This document shows, piece after piece, positions 1-5,212 of a DNA stretch of 5,212 nt. The notes under the pieces are model-generated. The model saw only the letters and a program-made list of their open reading frames with translations, did no database searches and was not told the DNA's origin. The DNA comes from an uncultured Porphyromonadaceae bacterium. Its GTDB lineage: Bacteria > Bacteroidota > Bacteroidia > Bacteroidales > Muribaculaceae. The position numbers and the translations under genes are program-made. The stretch's first letter is position 1. Each line of letters begins with the position of its first letter. The stretch covers positions 1 through 5,212 of the forward strand of contig URWH01000155.1 of the NCBI GenBank assembly GCA_900551515.1, given 5' to 3'.

Positions 1-829
1 GGCTTGCACCGATGCGGAAATATTCGTTGTCGAGCCATTCTTCGCCGAGCACATGCTTAACGATCGTGTAATAGGCCAGAGCCTCGTCGGTCGTGGACAC
101 GCCGCCGGCCGGTTTGAAGCCTACCTTGCGGCCCGTCTTTTCGTAATATTCCTTGATGCACAGGCACATCACATAGGCGGCTTCGAGCGAAGCGCCCGGA
201 TATTCCTTGCCGGTCGAGGTCTTGATGAAGTCGGCGCCCGAATACATGGCGAGCACTGAAGCGGCGCGGATGTTTTCGGCCGTTTTGAGAGCGCCCGATT
301 CGAGGATCACTTTCAGATGGGCGTCGCGGCAGGCGTGCTTGATCTCTTCGATCTCGTCGCACACTTCCTCCCAGTCGCCGTCGAGGAAGTTGCCCACGTT
401 GAGCACGATGTCGATCTCGTCGGCGCCGCCTTCAACTGCGAGGGCCACTTCGGCCACTTTCACTTCGGGGAATGTCTGCGACGAGGGGAATCCGCCGGCC
501 ACGCAGGCGATGTTGACTTCAGTCACGTCGAGCACCGTGCGCACGATCGGGGCAAAGTTGGGATATACGCAGATGGCGGCCACGTTGGGCAGGTCGCCGT
601 GCTCCTCTTCGAAGTCGTTGACGCGCTCGGTGAAGCGTGCCACGCTCTGAGGCGAATCGGTGGCTTTGAGGGTGGTGAGGTCGATGCAGTTGAAGAGGAA
701 TTTCAGCACATCGTGAGTGCGGTTTCCTTCAAGTTCTTTGGCGAGGATTTCGGCAACGTCGGCTTTCACTTTCTCGTCGTCGGTCAAAACCGTGCTTTTG
801 GCCACGGTATCGTGATATTTGTCTGCCAT
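1..829 (-). CDS. deoC: Deoxyribose-phosphate aldolase, 3' end cut by window edge
   Basis: This cytoplasmic class I aldolase splits 2-deoxy-D-ribose 5-phosphate into acetaldehyde and glyceraldehyde 3-phosphate in deoxynucleoside catabolism. Translating the minus strand from the ATG at 829-827 gives 276 uninterrupted residues beginning MADKYHD and ending at FRIGAS on the window edge. By comparison with the E. coli enzyme, FIKTSTGK (201-208) carries the Schiff-base lysine, Lys203. GFKPAGGV (237-244) carries the second active-site lysine, Lys239. ADEIDIV (136-142) carries the catalytic aspartate, Asp140. The final FRIGAS matches the family's C-terminal phosphate-site region, so probably only a short tail is missing. 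The N-terminal part is longer than in E. coli (259 aa in total). It is the last visible gene of the dtd-mazG-deoC cluster, 23 bp after the mazG-like stop, with no promoter visible in that gap. Identification is firm; the true end is not visible. Confidence 0.96.
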   Translation of the reverse strand, partial: MADKYHDTVAKSTVLTDDEKVKADVAEILAKELEGNRTHDVLKFLFNCIDLTTLKATDSPQSVARFTERVNDFEEEHGDLPNVAAICVYPNFAPIVRTVLDVTEVNIACVAGGFPSSQTFPEVKVAEVALAVEGGADEIDIVLNVGNFLDGDWEEVCDEIEEIKHACRDAHLKVILESGALKTAENIRAASVLAMYSGADFIKTSTGKEYPGASLEAAYVMCLCIKEYYEKTGRKVGFKPAGGVSTTDEALAYYTIVKHVLGEEWLDNEYFRIGAS

Positions 830-852
830 ATCGGTTTGATTATTTTGGGGGT

Positions 853-1215
853 TTATGAATTTTGGTCGTTGTTGTCGCGGAGCTTGGGATTCAGGCGGTG
901 GCGGTCTTTATCTCTAATGGATTTTTTGGCGAGATTGTTCGCAATGGCTTCGGTGAGGTCGATGCCTTCCTGATTGGCGATTGCCGTCACGACCCAAAGC
1001 ACGTCGGCCAGTTCGTCGGCCAGATCGGGCTTTTCGCCGGGCTTGAACGACTGGTCGCCGTGGGTGCGTGCCATGATGCGCGCCACTTCGCCCACCTCCT
1101 CGGTGAGGATTGCCATATTGGTCAACGGCGAGAAATAACGCACCCCGACCGTCGTTATCCACCGGTCGACGGTCTGCTGCAGCTCCTGAAGTGTCATCTG
1201 TCCGCTATCTGCCAT
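853..1215 (-). CDS. MazG-like nucleotide pyrophosphohydrolase
   Basis: This 120-residue protein is a small all-alpha NTP pyrophosphohydrolase of the MazG superfamily. Such enzymes hydrolyse (d)NTPs to monophosphates plus pyrophosphate and are usually seen as nucleotide-pool cleaners. The metal-binding signature is intact: EEVGE at 39-43 and DELAD at 67-71 give the ExxE...ExxD pattern (Glu40, Glu43, Glu68, Asp71) on two neighbouring helices. The C-terminal RDKDRHRLNPK stretch (101-111) is basic and typical of the Bacteroidetes form. The first ATG (1215) lies 4 bp after the dtd stop. Met7 (codon 1197-1195, MTLQELQQ) is a credible alternative start, because relatives I recall begin near there and no Shine-Dalgarno decides between them. 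Tight packing between dtd and deoC suggests cotranscription. The exact substrate cannot be told from sequence. Confidence 0.9.
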   Translation of the reverse strand: MADSGQMTLQELQQTVDRWITTVGVRYFSPLTNMAILTEEVGEVARIMARTHGDQSFKPGEKPDLADELADVLWVVTAIANQEGIDLTEAIANNLAKKSIRDKDRHRLNPKLRDNNDQNS

Positions 1216-1219
1216 GGGG

Positions 1220-1672
1220 TCATTCTTTAAGCCGAGAGTCGATGATGATGGTCACGGGGCCGTCGTTGACGAGCTCCACTTGCATGTCGGCTCCGAATAC
1301 GCCGCATTTCACCTCGCGCCCCAGCCGCTGGCCCAGGAGGCTGCAGTAGAGATCGTAGAGCGGACGGCTCTCGGGCTCACGCGCCGCGCGGATGTAGCTC
1401 GGACGGTTGCCTTTGCGGGTCGAGGCGGTCAGCGTGAACTGGCTCACGGCCAGTACTTCGCCGCCGGTGTCGAGGATCGAGCGGTTCATCACTCCCTGAT
1501 CGTCGTCGAAAATGCGCAGCGCCGCCGTTTTGTCGGCAAGCCACCGCGCGTCGTCGGGGCTGTCGCCGCACTCCACGCCCACGAGCACCATCAGCCCCTT
1601 GCCTGTCGAGGCATGGAGCCGGCCGCCGATACTCACCGACGCCCTGGTGCAGCGCTGTATCACTATTCTCAT
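1220..1672 (-). CDS. dtd: D-aminoacyl-tRNA deacylase (D-Tyr-tRNA deacylase)
   Basis: This 150-residue cytoplasmic enzyme removes D-amino acids (and glycine) mischarged onto tRNA, recycling the tRNA and keeping D-residues out of proteins. Both family motifs are present: SQFTL at 77-81 and the Gly-cisPro motif NDGPVT at 136-141. The conserved start MRIVIQR and RKGNRPSY (86-93) also fit. The length matches the usual 145-150 residues. The open frame extends upstream to an ATG at 1786, but that extension would run through the promoter and lacks family similarity, so the ATG at 1672-1670 is chosen. It is the first gene of the presumed dtd-mazG-deoC operon, read from a TATGTTTG element at 1722-1715. 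A short GC hairpin lies in the leader. Identification is secure. Confidence 0.96.
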   Translation of the reverse strand: MRIVIQRCTRASVSIGGRLHASTGKGLMVLVGVECGDSPDDARWLADKTAALRIFDDDQGVMNRSILDTGGEVLAVSQFTLTASTRKGNRPSYIRAAREPESRPLYDLYCSLLGQRLGREVKCGVFGADMQVELVNDGPVTIIIDSRLKE

Positions 1673-1688
1673 CGGGTTTGTTAAGCTT

Positions 1689-1704
1689 CGGGCACGAAAG
1701 CCCG
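1689..1704 (-). other. Short GC hairpin in the dtd 5' leader
   Basis: CGGGC (1689-1693) and GCCCG (1700-1704) form a perfect 5-bp stem around a 6-nt loop. In the dtd transcript it would sit almost at the 5' end, about 17 nt before the start codon. On the plus strand it is followed by TTTTG, which superficially resembles a terminator, but no plus-strand gene ends here. A 5'-stabilising or translation-modulating role is possible but only inferred. Confidence 0.4.
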
Positions 1705-1714
1705 TTTTGTAACG

Positions 1715-1722
1715 CAAACATA
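1715..1722 (-). promoter_or_regulatory. Bacteroidetes-type -7 promoter element for dtd operon
   Basis: Read on the minus strand this is TATGTTTG, a full match to the Bacteroidetes -7 consensus TAnnTTTG. It lies 43 bp before the dtd ATG, so transcription would begin around 1705-1710. No TTG stands at the usual 19-21 bp upstream (around 1742-1746), so the -33 half is weak or absent. The place where it would be overlaps the opposing promoter's -7 element. Confidence 0.6.
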
Positions 1723-1744
1723 GTGAAAAAAATCCGAAAATGCC

Positions 1745-1752
1745 TACCTTTG
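1745..1752 (+). promoter_or_regulatory. Bacteroidetes-type -7 promoter element for the GH123-like gene
   Basis: TACCTTTG matches the TAnnTTTG consensus exactly and lies 26 bp before the ATG at 1779, giving a short leader of about 20 nt. The expected -33 position holds only AGTG (1722-1725), a partial match at 19-bp spacing. An A-tract (1726-1732) lies between this element and the divergent dtd promoter. Confidence 0.6.
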
Positions 1753-1778
1753 CCGTATAAAAATCATTATTCAGCTCT

Positions 1779-3527
1779 ATGTCCATGAAAATCCTCCGCT
1801 CTTTAACCCTCGCACTGGCCGTCGTGCCCGCGCTGGCTTTCGCTTCAAGACATGCTTATACCGAACCGAACGACACTTCGACGGTCGACCGCTCCGGCTG
1901 GGAGTCGCTCTCCGGCCCCACACGTCTGACCTGGGCTTCGAAAAACGACGTCTACCGCCAGATGGCCACGCCGCCTACGCTGTCGGTGACCGACACCACG
2001 GTGCATGCCTGGCGAGGCGAACGGCTTGGCCTCGAGGCTCTTCTGATAAGCCCCGAAGGTTCGGGCGAGCTGAAAGTGAGCATCTCCGACCTGCGGCGCG
2101 GCAAACGCTCTTACAAAGCGCCCGGCAGCAGCGCCGCTTTCATGCGCTACGTCATCACCACGGGATGGCCCGGTTGCGGCTATCCCCCCGATACGCTCCC
2201 CACATTCACCGTGCCCGACATGATCGACCTGCCCGAGGCCACAGTGTCGATGGCTCCGCGGACGGTGCGCCCGATATGGCTCACCGTCGAGGTGCCCGAT
2301 GTGGAGCCGGGCGTATATGACATGACGCTGACTGTCAGCGATGTCGCCACCGGCAAGCGCGTTGGCGAGCTGCACCTTGCCGTCGACGTTGACCGCCGCC
2401 GTCTCCCCGCGCCCCACGACCAGGCTTTCTACCTCGATCTCTGGCAGCAGCCCTATTCAGTGTCGCGTTATTACAATGTCGAGCCGTGGAGCCGGGAGCA
2501 CCTCGACCTCATGCGCCCCTACATGCAGAAACTCGCGCGCGCCGGCCAGAAAGCCGTCTCGGTGATCCTTTTCTACGAGCCGTGGGGCGAGCAGAGCAAT
2601 GATAAGTTTGAGCCGATGGTGGCCACCACACGTCTGGCCGACGGCTCATGGAGCTTCGATTACAAGATCTTCGACCTCTGGGTCGACTACATGGCCGCCA
2701 ACGGCATTGACGCCAACCTCGAATGTTTCACCATGGTGCCCTGGCAGCCGCAATACCGCTACACCGACGCGGCTACGGGCGAAACGCTCTTCCTCGAAGC
2801 CAAGCCCGGATCGGAGGCCTACCGCGACCTGTGGACGGCTTTCCTGACCGATTTCGCCTCCCACCTGCGCTCGCGCGGCCTTTTCGACAAGACCATGATA
2901 GTGATGGATGAGCGCGGTCTCGACGACATGCTGGCCGCCTATGCCGTGGCCAAGGCCGCCGTCCCCGACATTAAGATGTCGCTTGCCGGGTCATATCATA
3001 AGGAGCTTGTCGATTCGCTTGACTGCTACACGCTTATCAAAGGCGATTTCTTCCCCGACGATGTGATCTCGCGCCGCCGCGACCGCGACATGCTTACGCT
3101 TATGTACACCTGCTGTGCCACTCCGGCGCCGAGCCAGTTCAGCAACAGCGCTCCCGCCGACGGCGCCTATCTGCCGGTCTATGCAACGGCCACCGGCCAC
3201 GACGGCTATCTCCACTGGTCGTATATGAACTGGACTGACAATCCGCTTGAGGACACGCGCTTCCACATGTTCGCCCCGGGCGACACCTATTTCATCTATC
3301 CCGACGGTCGCTCGTCGGTGCGCTATGAGCGTATGGTCGAAGGCATCCAGATGAGCGAAAAGCTGCGCTTGCTGCGCGACGAGCTGACGGCTGCCGCCGA
3401 CATCGAGCGTCTGCAGCGTCTCGAAAACGCCCTGCTGCCCGTCCGCACGGGCGCGCTCAACGAGTGGTATCCCACGTCGACCGTCGTCGATCATCTTCAG
3501 GAGGCCGTCGACGCCCTTTGCAAATAA
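1779..3527 (+). CDS. Secreted glycoside hydrolase, GH123/DUF4091 family
   Basis: The product is 582 residues, near the usual size of the family. Residues 1-22 form a Sec signal peptide: basic MSMKILR, a hydrophobic LALAVVPALAF stretch, and an AFA|S cleavage site. There is no lipobox cysteine, so it is probably periplasmic or exported and soluble. Residues about 45-205 look like the beta-sandwich N-terminal domain (HAWRGERLGLEALL at 76-89, then a domain ending near AVDVDRRRLP). Residues about 215-535 resemble the GH123 catalytic barrel formerly called DUF4091. MIVMDERG (373-380) supplies the adjacent Asp377-Glu378 pair used by GH123 beta-N-acetylgalactosaminidases for substrate-assisted catalysis. 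YLHWSYMNWTDNP (477-489), GDTYFIYP (501-508) and RYERMVEGIQ (515-524) are typical C-terminal blocks. Met3 (1785) is an alternative start. It is divergent from dtd, convergent with rlmN, and no SusC/SusD genes adjoin it. Family placement is good; beta-GalNAc specificity is inferred, since many DUF4091 members are uncharacterised. Confidence 0.85.
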   Translation: MSMKILRSLTLALAVVPALAFASRHAYTEPNDTSTVDRSGWESLSGPTRLTWASKNDVYRQMATPPTLSVTDTTVHAWRGERLGLEALLISPEGSGELKVSISDLRRGKRSYKAPGSSAAFMRYVITTGWPGCGYPPDTLPTFTVPDMIDLPEATVSMAPRTVRPIWLTVEVPDVEPGVYDMTLTVSDVATGKRVGELHLAVDVDRRRLPAPHDQAFYLDLWQQPYSVSRYYNVEPWSREHLDLMRPYMQKLARAGQKAVSVILFYEPWGEQSNDKFEPMVATTRLADGSWSFDYKIFDLWVDYMAANGIDANLECFTMVPWQPQYRYTDAATGETLFLEAKPGSEAYRDLWTAFLTDFASHLRSRGLFDKTMIVMDERGLDDMLAAYAVAKAAVPDIKMSLAGSYHKELVDSLDCYTLIKGDFFPDDVISRRRDRDMLTLMYTCCATPAPSQFSNSAPADGAYLPVYATATGHDGYLHWSYMNWTDNPLEDTRFHMFAPGDTYFIYPDGRSSVRYERMVEGIQMSEKLRLLRDELTAAADIERLQRLENALLPVRTGALNEWYPTSTVVDHLQEAVDALCK

Positions 3528-3540
3528 GCGCCCCGGCTGA

Positions 3541-4590
3541 TCAGCACCCTTCCTCTTTCTTCTTGCCCGCCAACATGCCGCACGCCGCCATGATGTCCTC
3601 GCCGCGCGAGGCGCGTATGGTGGCGGTGATGCCGCGCTCGTTCAGGCGGTCGCGGAATGCGGTCATAGCTGCTTCTGTGGCTGTGGTCAGTTCCACGCCG
3701 GGTATGGCATGGAAGCGTATCAGGTTCACACGGCAATGCATGCCGCGCAGCAATCGGGCCAGCGCGTCGGCATGGCGCATGTCGTCGTTGACGCCCCGCC
3801 ACATTATATATTCCACCGACAGACGCCGCTGGTGACTCCAGTCGTATTGCCGCAGCATCTCCAGCACATCGGTCAGCGGGTAAGCGCGTTCGACGGGCAT
3901 CAGCCCCACGCGCTCGGACGCAAACGGCGAGTGTACGCTCAGCGCTATGTGCACCTGCGTGCGCTCTATGAGCCCGCGCAGCTCACCGATTTTGCCGATG
4001 CTCGACACGGTGATACGTTTCGGACTCCAGGCAAAGCCCCAGTCGGCGGTCATTATCGCGATGGCCTGCTCCACTGCCTGCGGGTTGTCCATCGGTTCGC
4101 CCATGCCCATAAACACTATGTTGGTGAGGCTTTCGGCTTCGTCGATGCTCATCACCTGATTGATGATCTGCGCCGTAGTGAGCTGGCCGTGGAAGCCTTG
4201 GCGCCCGGTCATGCAGAAGCGGCAGTTCATCTTGCATCCGGCTTGCGAGCTCACGCACAGCGTGGCGCGGTCGCCGTCGGGAATCATCACGGCCTCCACA
4301 TCGCGGCCGCCCACACCCTCGAAGAGATATTTTGCGGTGCCGTCGGCAGAGAGCGTGCGCAGCTTGGGTGCCTGCCGTCCCACGGTGTAGCGCTCTTTCA
4401 GCCGCTGGCGGGCGACGAGCGACAGATCGGTCATCGCATCGATGTCGGTGGCGCGTTTCACATAAAGCCATCGCGCCATCTGGCGGGCGGCGAAGCGGGG
4501 CATGCCGCATTCGGCTGCCACGGCGCTCAGTTGTGTCAGACTCATCCCTATCAGCGGTGTCTTTCCACCGGTGTTGCTGCTGTCGGTCAT
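3541..4590 (-). CDS. rlmN: Dual-specificity 23S rRNA / tRNA adenine-C2 methyltransferase RlmN
   Basis: This 349-residue cytoplasmic radical-SAM enzyme methylates C2 of A2503 in 23S rRNA and A37 of some tRNAs, aiding decoding accuracy. The cluster motif CKMNCRFC places the three [4Fe-4S] ligands at Cys119, Cys123 and Cys126. The SAM-binding GMGEP lies at 162-166. Glu99 (VEAVMIP) corresponds to E. coli Glu105, and Cys112 to Cys118. Cys337 in RGEDIMAACG corresponds to Cys355, the cysteine that carries the transferred methyl. A Cfr-type resistance enzyme is less likely, given the overall RlmN-like sequence and chromosomal setting. The start at 4590 is the first ATG, 22 bp after a -7 element. The gene stands alone and meets the hydrolase gene tail to tail, 13 bp apart. 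All catalytic residues are present. Confidence 0.97.
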   Translation of the reverse strand: MTDSSNTGGKTPLIGMSLTQLSAVAAECGMPRFAARQMARWLYVKRATDIDAMTDLSLVARQRLKERYTVGRQAPKLRTLSADGTAKYLFEGVGGRDVEAVMIPDGDRATLCVSSQAGCKMNCRFCMTGRQGFHGQLTTAQIINQVMSIDEAESLTNIVFMGMGEPMDNPQAVEQAIAIMTADWGFAWSPKRITVSSIGKIGELRGLIERTQVHIALSVHSPFASERVGLMPVERAYPLTDVLEMLRQYDWSHQRRLSVEYIMWRGVNDDMRHADALARLLRGMHCRVNLIRFHAIPGVELTTATEAAMTAFRDRLNERGITATIRASRGEDIMAACGMLAGKKKEEGC

Positions 4591-4612
4591 AGGCTTGTCG
4601 TTTTGATCGCTG

Positions 4613-4644
4613 CAAATTTAAAGAAAAATTCCGCCTCCGTCAAC
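4613..4644 (-). promoter_or_regulatory. rlmN promoter, near-canonical Bacteroidetes -33/-7
   Basis: On the minus strand GTTG (4644-4641) is followed by exactly 20 bp and then TAAATTTG (4620-4613), a full match to TAnnTTTG with correct spacing. The -7 box ends 22 bp before the rlmN ATG, implying a leader of roughly 15 nt. This is one of the two best promoters in the window. Confidence 0.8.
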
Positions 4645-4745
4645 CCCTCGTCTCTCGATCAGCACATGCTCTCGCCATTTCTCGCCCTCCCTCAATTGTT
4701 AAAATCCGCATTTAGATTCTTTAATTTCTTTTTGCACTGACTTTA

Positions 4746-4775
4746 TTGCCAATCAGCGAATTATGCGTAACTTTG
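4746..4775 (+). promoter_or_regulatory. Plus-strand Bacteroidetes promoter driving a non-coding stretch
   Basis: TTG (4746-4748), 19 bp, then TAACTTTG (4768-4775) gives both halves of the Bacteroidetes consensus. The transcript would start near 4780-4784 and read away from rlmN into a region with no recognisable protein gene. Two near-identical ATTGC(C)AATCA elements (4745-4755 and 4777-4786) overlap the -33 box and the start site. Confidence 0.7.
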
Positions 4776-4781
4776 CATTGC

Positions 4782-4970
4782 AATCATCTATAATCGACCA
4801 TGCAGGGATCCGGGGATGACCAATCACATCCGCCCGACACACGACAGTGCATATGCTTCGTTTTCGTAGCCTTTCCCGTTTCCGGCCTTTTGTCGGCCGG
4901 TGGCTCCAATCCCGCAACTTTGTTTATATAATTGATTGCCGCCCGGCAAAGCAGCCGGCCGTTTTTTTTT
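4782..4970 (+). ncRNA. Candidate structured small RNA or attenuated leader
   Basis: I do not recognise this RNA. It is inferred from a good promoter just upstream, an intrinsic terminator at its end, and several hairpins between, over about 190 nt. GGGGATG (4812-4818) pairs with CATCC-g-CC (4827-4834) around an 8-nt loop. GCTTCG (4855-4860) pairs with CGTAGC (4865-4870) apart from one T-T mismatch, with a TTTT loop. CCGGCC (4882-4887) pairs with GGCCGG (4895-4900) around a 7-nt loop. A 12-nt arm (4894-4905) can also pair with 4950-4961, with one mismatch and one G-U, flush against the T-tract. It could be a trans-acting regulatory RNA, or a 5' leader that terminates early ahead of a gene beyond 5212. 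A 43-codon ORF (4800-4931) lies inside but has no recognisable family. Strand and approximate ends are inferred. Confidence 0.45.
4943..4970 (+). terminator. Intrinsic terminator of the candidate RNA
   Basis: CCGGC (4943-4947) and GCCGG (4954-4958) form a hairpin with an AAAGCA loop, followed by CCG and nine T residues (4962-4970). The alternative long stem 4894-4905/4950-4961 ends directly at the T-tract and would be more stable. Either way this is a good Rho-independent terminator on the plus strand. The minus strand has no T-run after the stem. Confidence 0.7.
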
Positions 4971-5054
4971 GTCATAGAATAACTTACAACACGGACGTTT
5001 TATATCCAATGTTTTGTTAGACAATACATATATACTTGAATTTTGGTTATGAGG

Positions 5055-5091
5055 GAGGTGTGCTTCTGTGAAGAAGTGCACCTCATTTTTT
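5055..5091 (+). terminator. Strong second intrinsic terminator
   Basis: GAGGTGTGCTTCT (5055-5067) pairs with AGAAGTGCACCTC (5072-5084). That is 13 continuous pairs, two of them G-U, around a GTGA loop (GNRA type), followed by A and six T residues (5086-5091). It works only on the plus strand. No protein gene ends upstream, so it either backs up the terminator at 4970 or ends another short transcript from 4971-5054. Confidence 0.75.
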
Positions 5092-5212
5092 GCTTGGAGC
5101 TGAGAGTGGAGGGGCTTTTATAAATCTTATTAATTCTTATAAGTATTCTCTATATATAATAATGTGTGGGGCGCCGATCTCCGATTCTTAAGTGTTAACT
5201 TAATCTAAGTCC
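5092..5212. other. AT-rich non-coding stretch with a small dyad
   Basis: No ORF of useful length and no clear -33/-7 promoter was seen. The stretch turns strongly AT-rich from about 5115. It carries CTTATAAG (5136-5143, self-complementary) and the dyad TTAAGT-GTTA-ACTTAA (5188-5203). It may be the control region of a gene beyond the right edge; that is inference only. Confidence 0.3.

Noticed and set aside
317..973. 218-codon plus-strand ORF
   Set aside because: It lies opposite deoC and the end of the mazG-like gene, both recognised with confidence. It is an antisense shadow.
1673..1786. N-terminal extension of dtd to the ATG at 1786 (38 extra residues)
   Set aside because: It would run through the inferred promoter and the divergent gene's leader. 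Family proteins begin with the M-R-I/V-V-I/L-Q-R motif found at 1672.
4647..4684. Four CTCG copies, two of them CTCGCC 10 bp apart
   Set aside because: Irregular spacing in a pyrimidine-rich stretch; it looks like low complexity rather than a repeat array or operator.
3709..4740. Long 343-codon plus-strand ORF
   Set aside because: It is antisense to rlmN, whose catalytic motifs are all intact. The ORF is His/Ala-rich, matches no family and reflects GC-rich codon use on the other strand.
4900..4916. GGCTCCAATCCC looks like a tRNA T-arm
   Set aside because: The flanking bases do not form the 5-bp T-stem, and no acceptor, D-arm or anticodon arm could be found around it.
4910..4956. Resemblance to small SRP RNA: TCCCGCAAC, TGTTTA and AAGCAGCC in the order recalled from E. 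coli 4.5S RNA
   Set aside because: The essential GGAA-capped core helix is absent, and the 3' half that should pair back is missing because the T-tract follows at once. The shared islands are short. An SRP covariance-model search would settle it.
5013..5045. TTTG-N21-GAATTTTG as a promoter just before the second terminator
   Set aside because: The -7 box has a mismatch at its first base, and the start would fall almost on the terminator hairpin, leaving an RNA of only about 40 nt.
4784..5081. Two minus-strand ORFs (63 and 85 codons) across the candidate RNA
   Set aside because: They read through the terminator tract and hairpins, have no recognisable domain, and the promoter and terminators here point the other way.

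Overview
The window looks like a GC-rich chromosomal segment from a member of the Bacteroidales. I infer a gut lineage such as Muribaculaceae, but only weakly. Three things point this way. Four sites match the Bacteroidetes -7 promoter element TAnnTTTG, two of them with a TTG 19-20 bp upstream. Start codons lack clear Shine-Dalgarno sequences. The protein sequences of the RlmN, MazG-like, Dtd and DeoC homologues also have a Bacteroidetes character. Most of the window is ordinary chromosome; the least explained part is the last 620 bases.

Layout: positions 1-1672 hold a minus-strand cluster transcribed dtd -> mazG-like -> deoC, with gaps of 4 and 23 bp. The deoC gene runs off the left edge. 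All three are small housekeeping enzymes of quality control and nucleotide metabolism: D-aminoacyl-tRNA deacylation, (d)NTP pyrophosphohydrolysis and deoxyribose-phosphate breakdown. Positions 1673-1778 are a short divergent control region with a -7 element on each strand. Positions 1779-3527 encode a secreted glycoside hydrolase of the GH123/DUF4091 type on the plus strand. It meets rlmN (3541-4590, minus strand; 23S rRNA/tRNA adenine-C2 methyltransferase) tail to tail with only 13 bp between them.

Positions 4591-5212 hold no convincing protein gene. The segment begins with a near-canonical rlmN promoter. Next comes a plus-strand promoter (4746-4775), followed by about 190 nt rich in hairpins and ending in a GC stem plus nine T residues. 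I read this as a candidate small RNA or a leader with an attenuator. A second, stronger terminator hairpin (13 paired positions, GTGA loop, six T residues) sits at 5055-5091, again with no gene in front of it. The last 120 bases are AT-rich and unexplained.

How the genes work together: dtd, mazG-like and deoC probably form one operon. The hydrolase, rlmN and the candidate RNA appear to be separate transcription units. No mobile element, CRISPR array, tRNA or rRNA gene was found.
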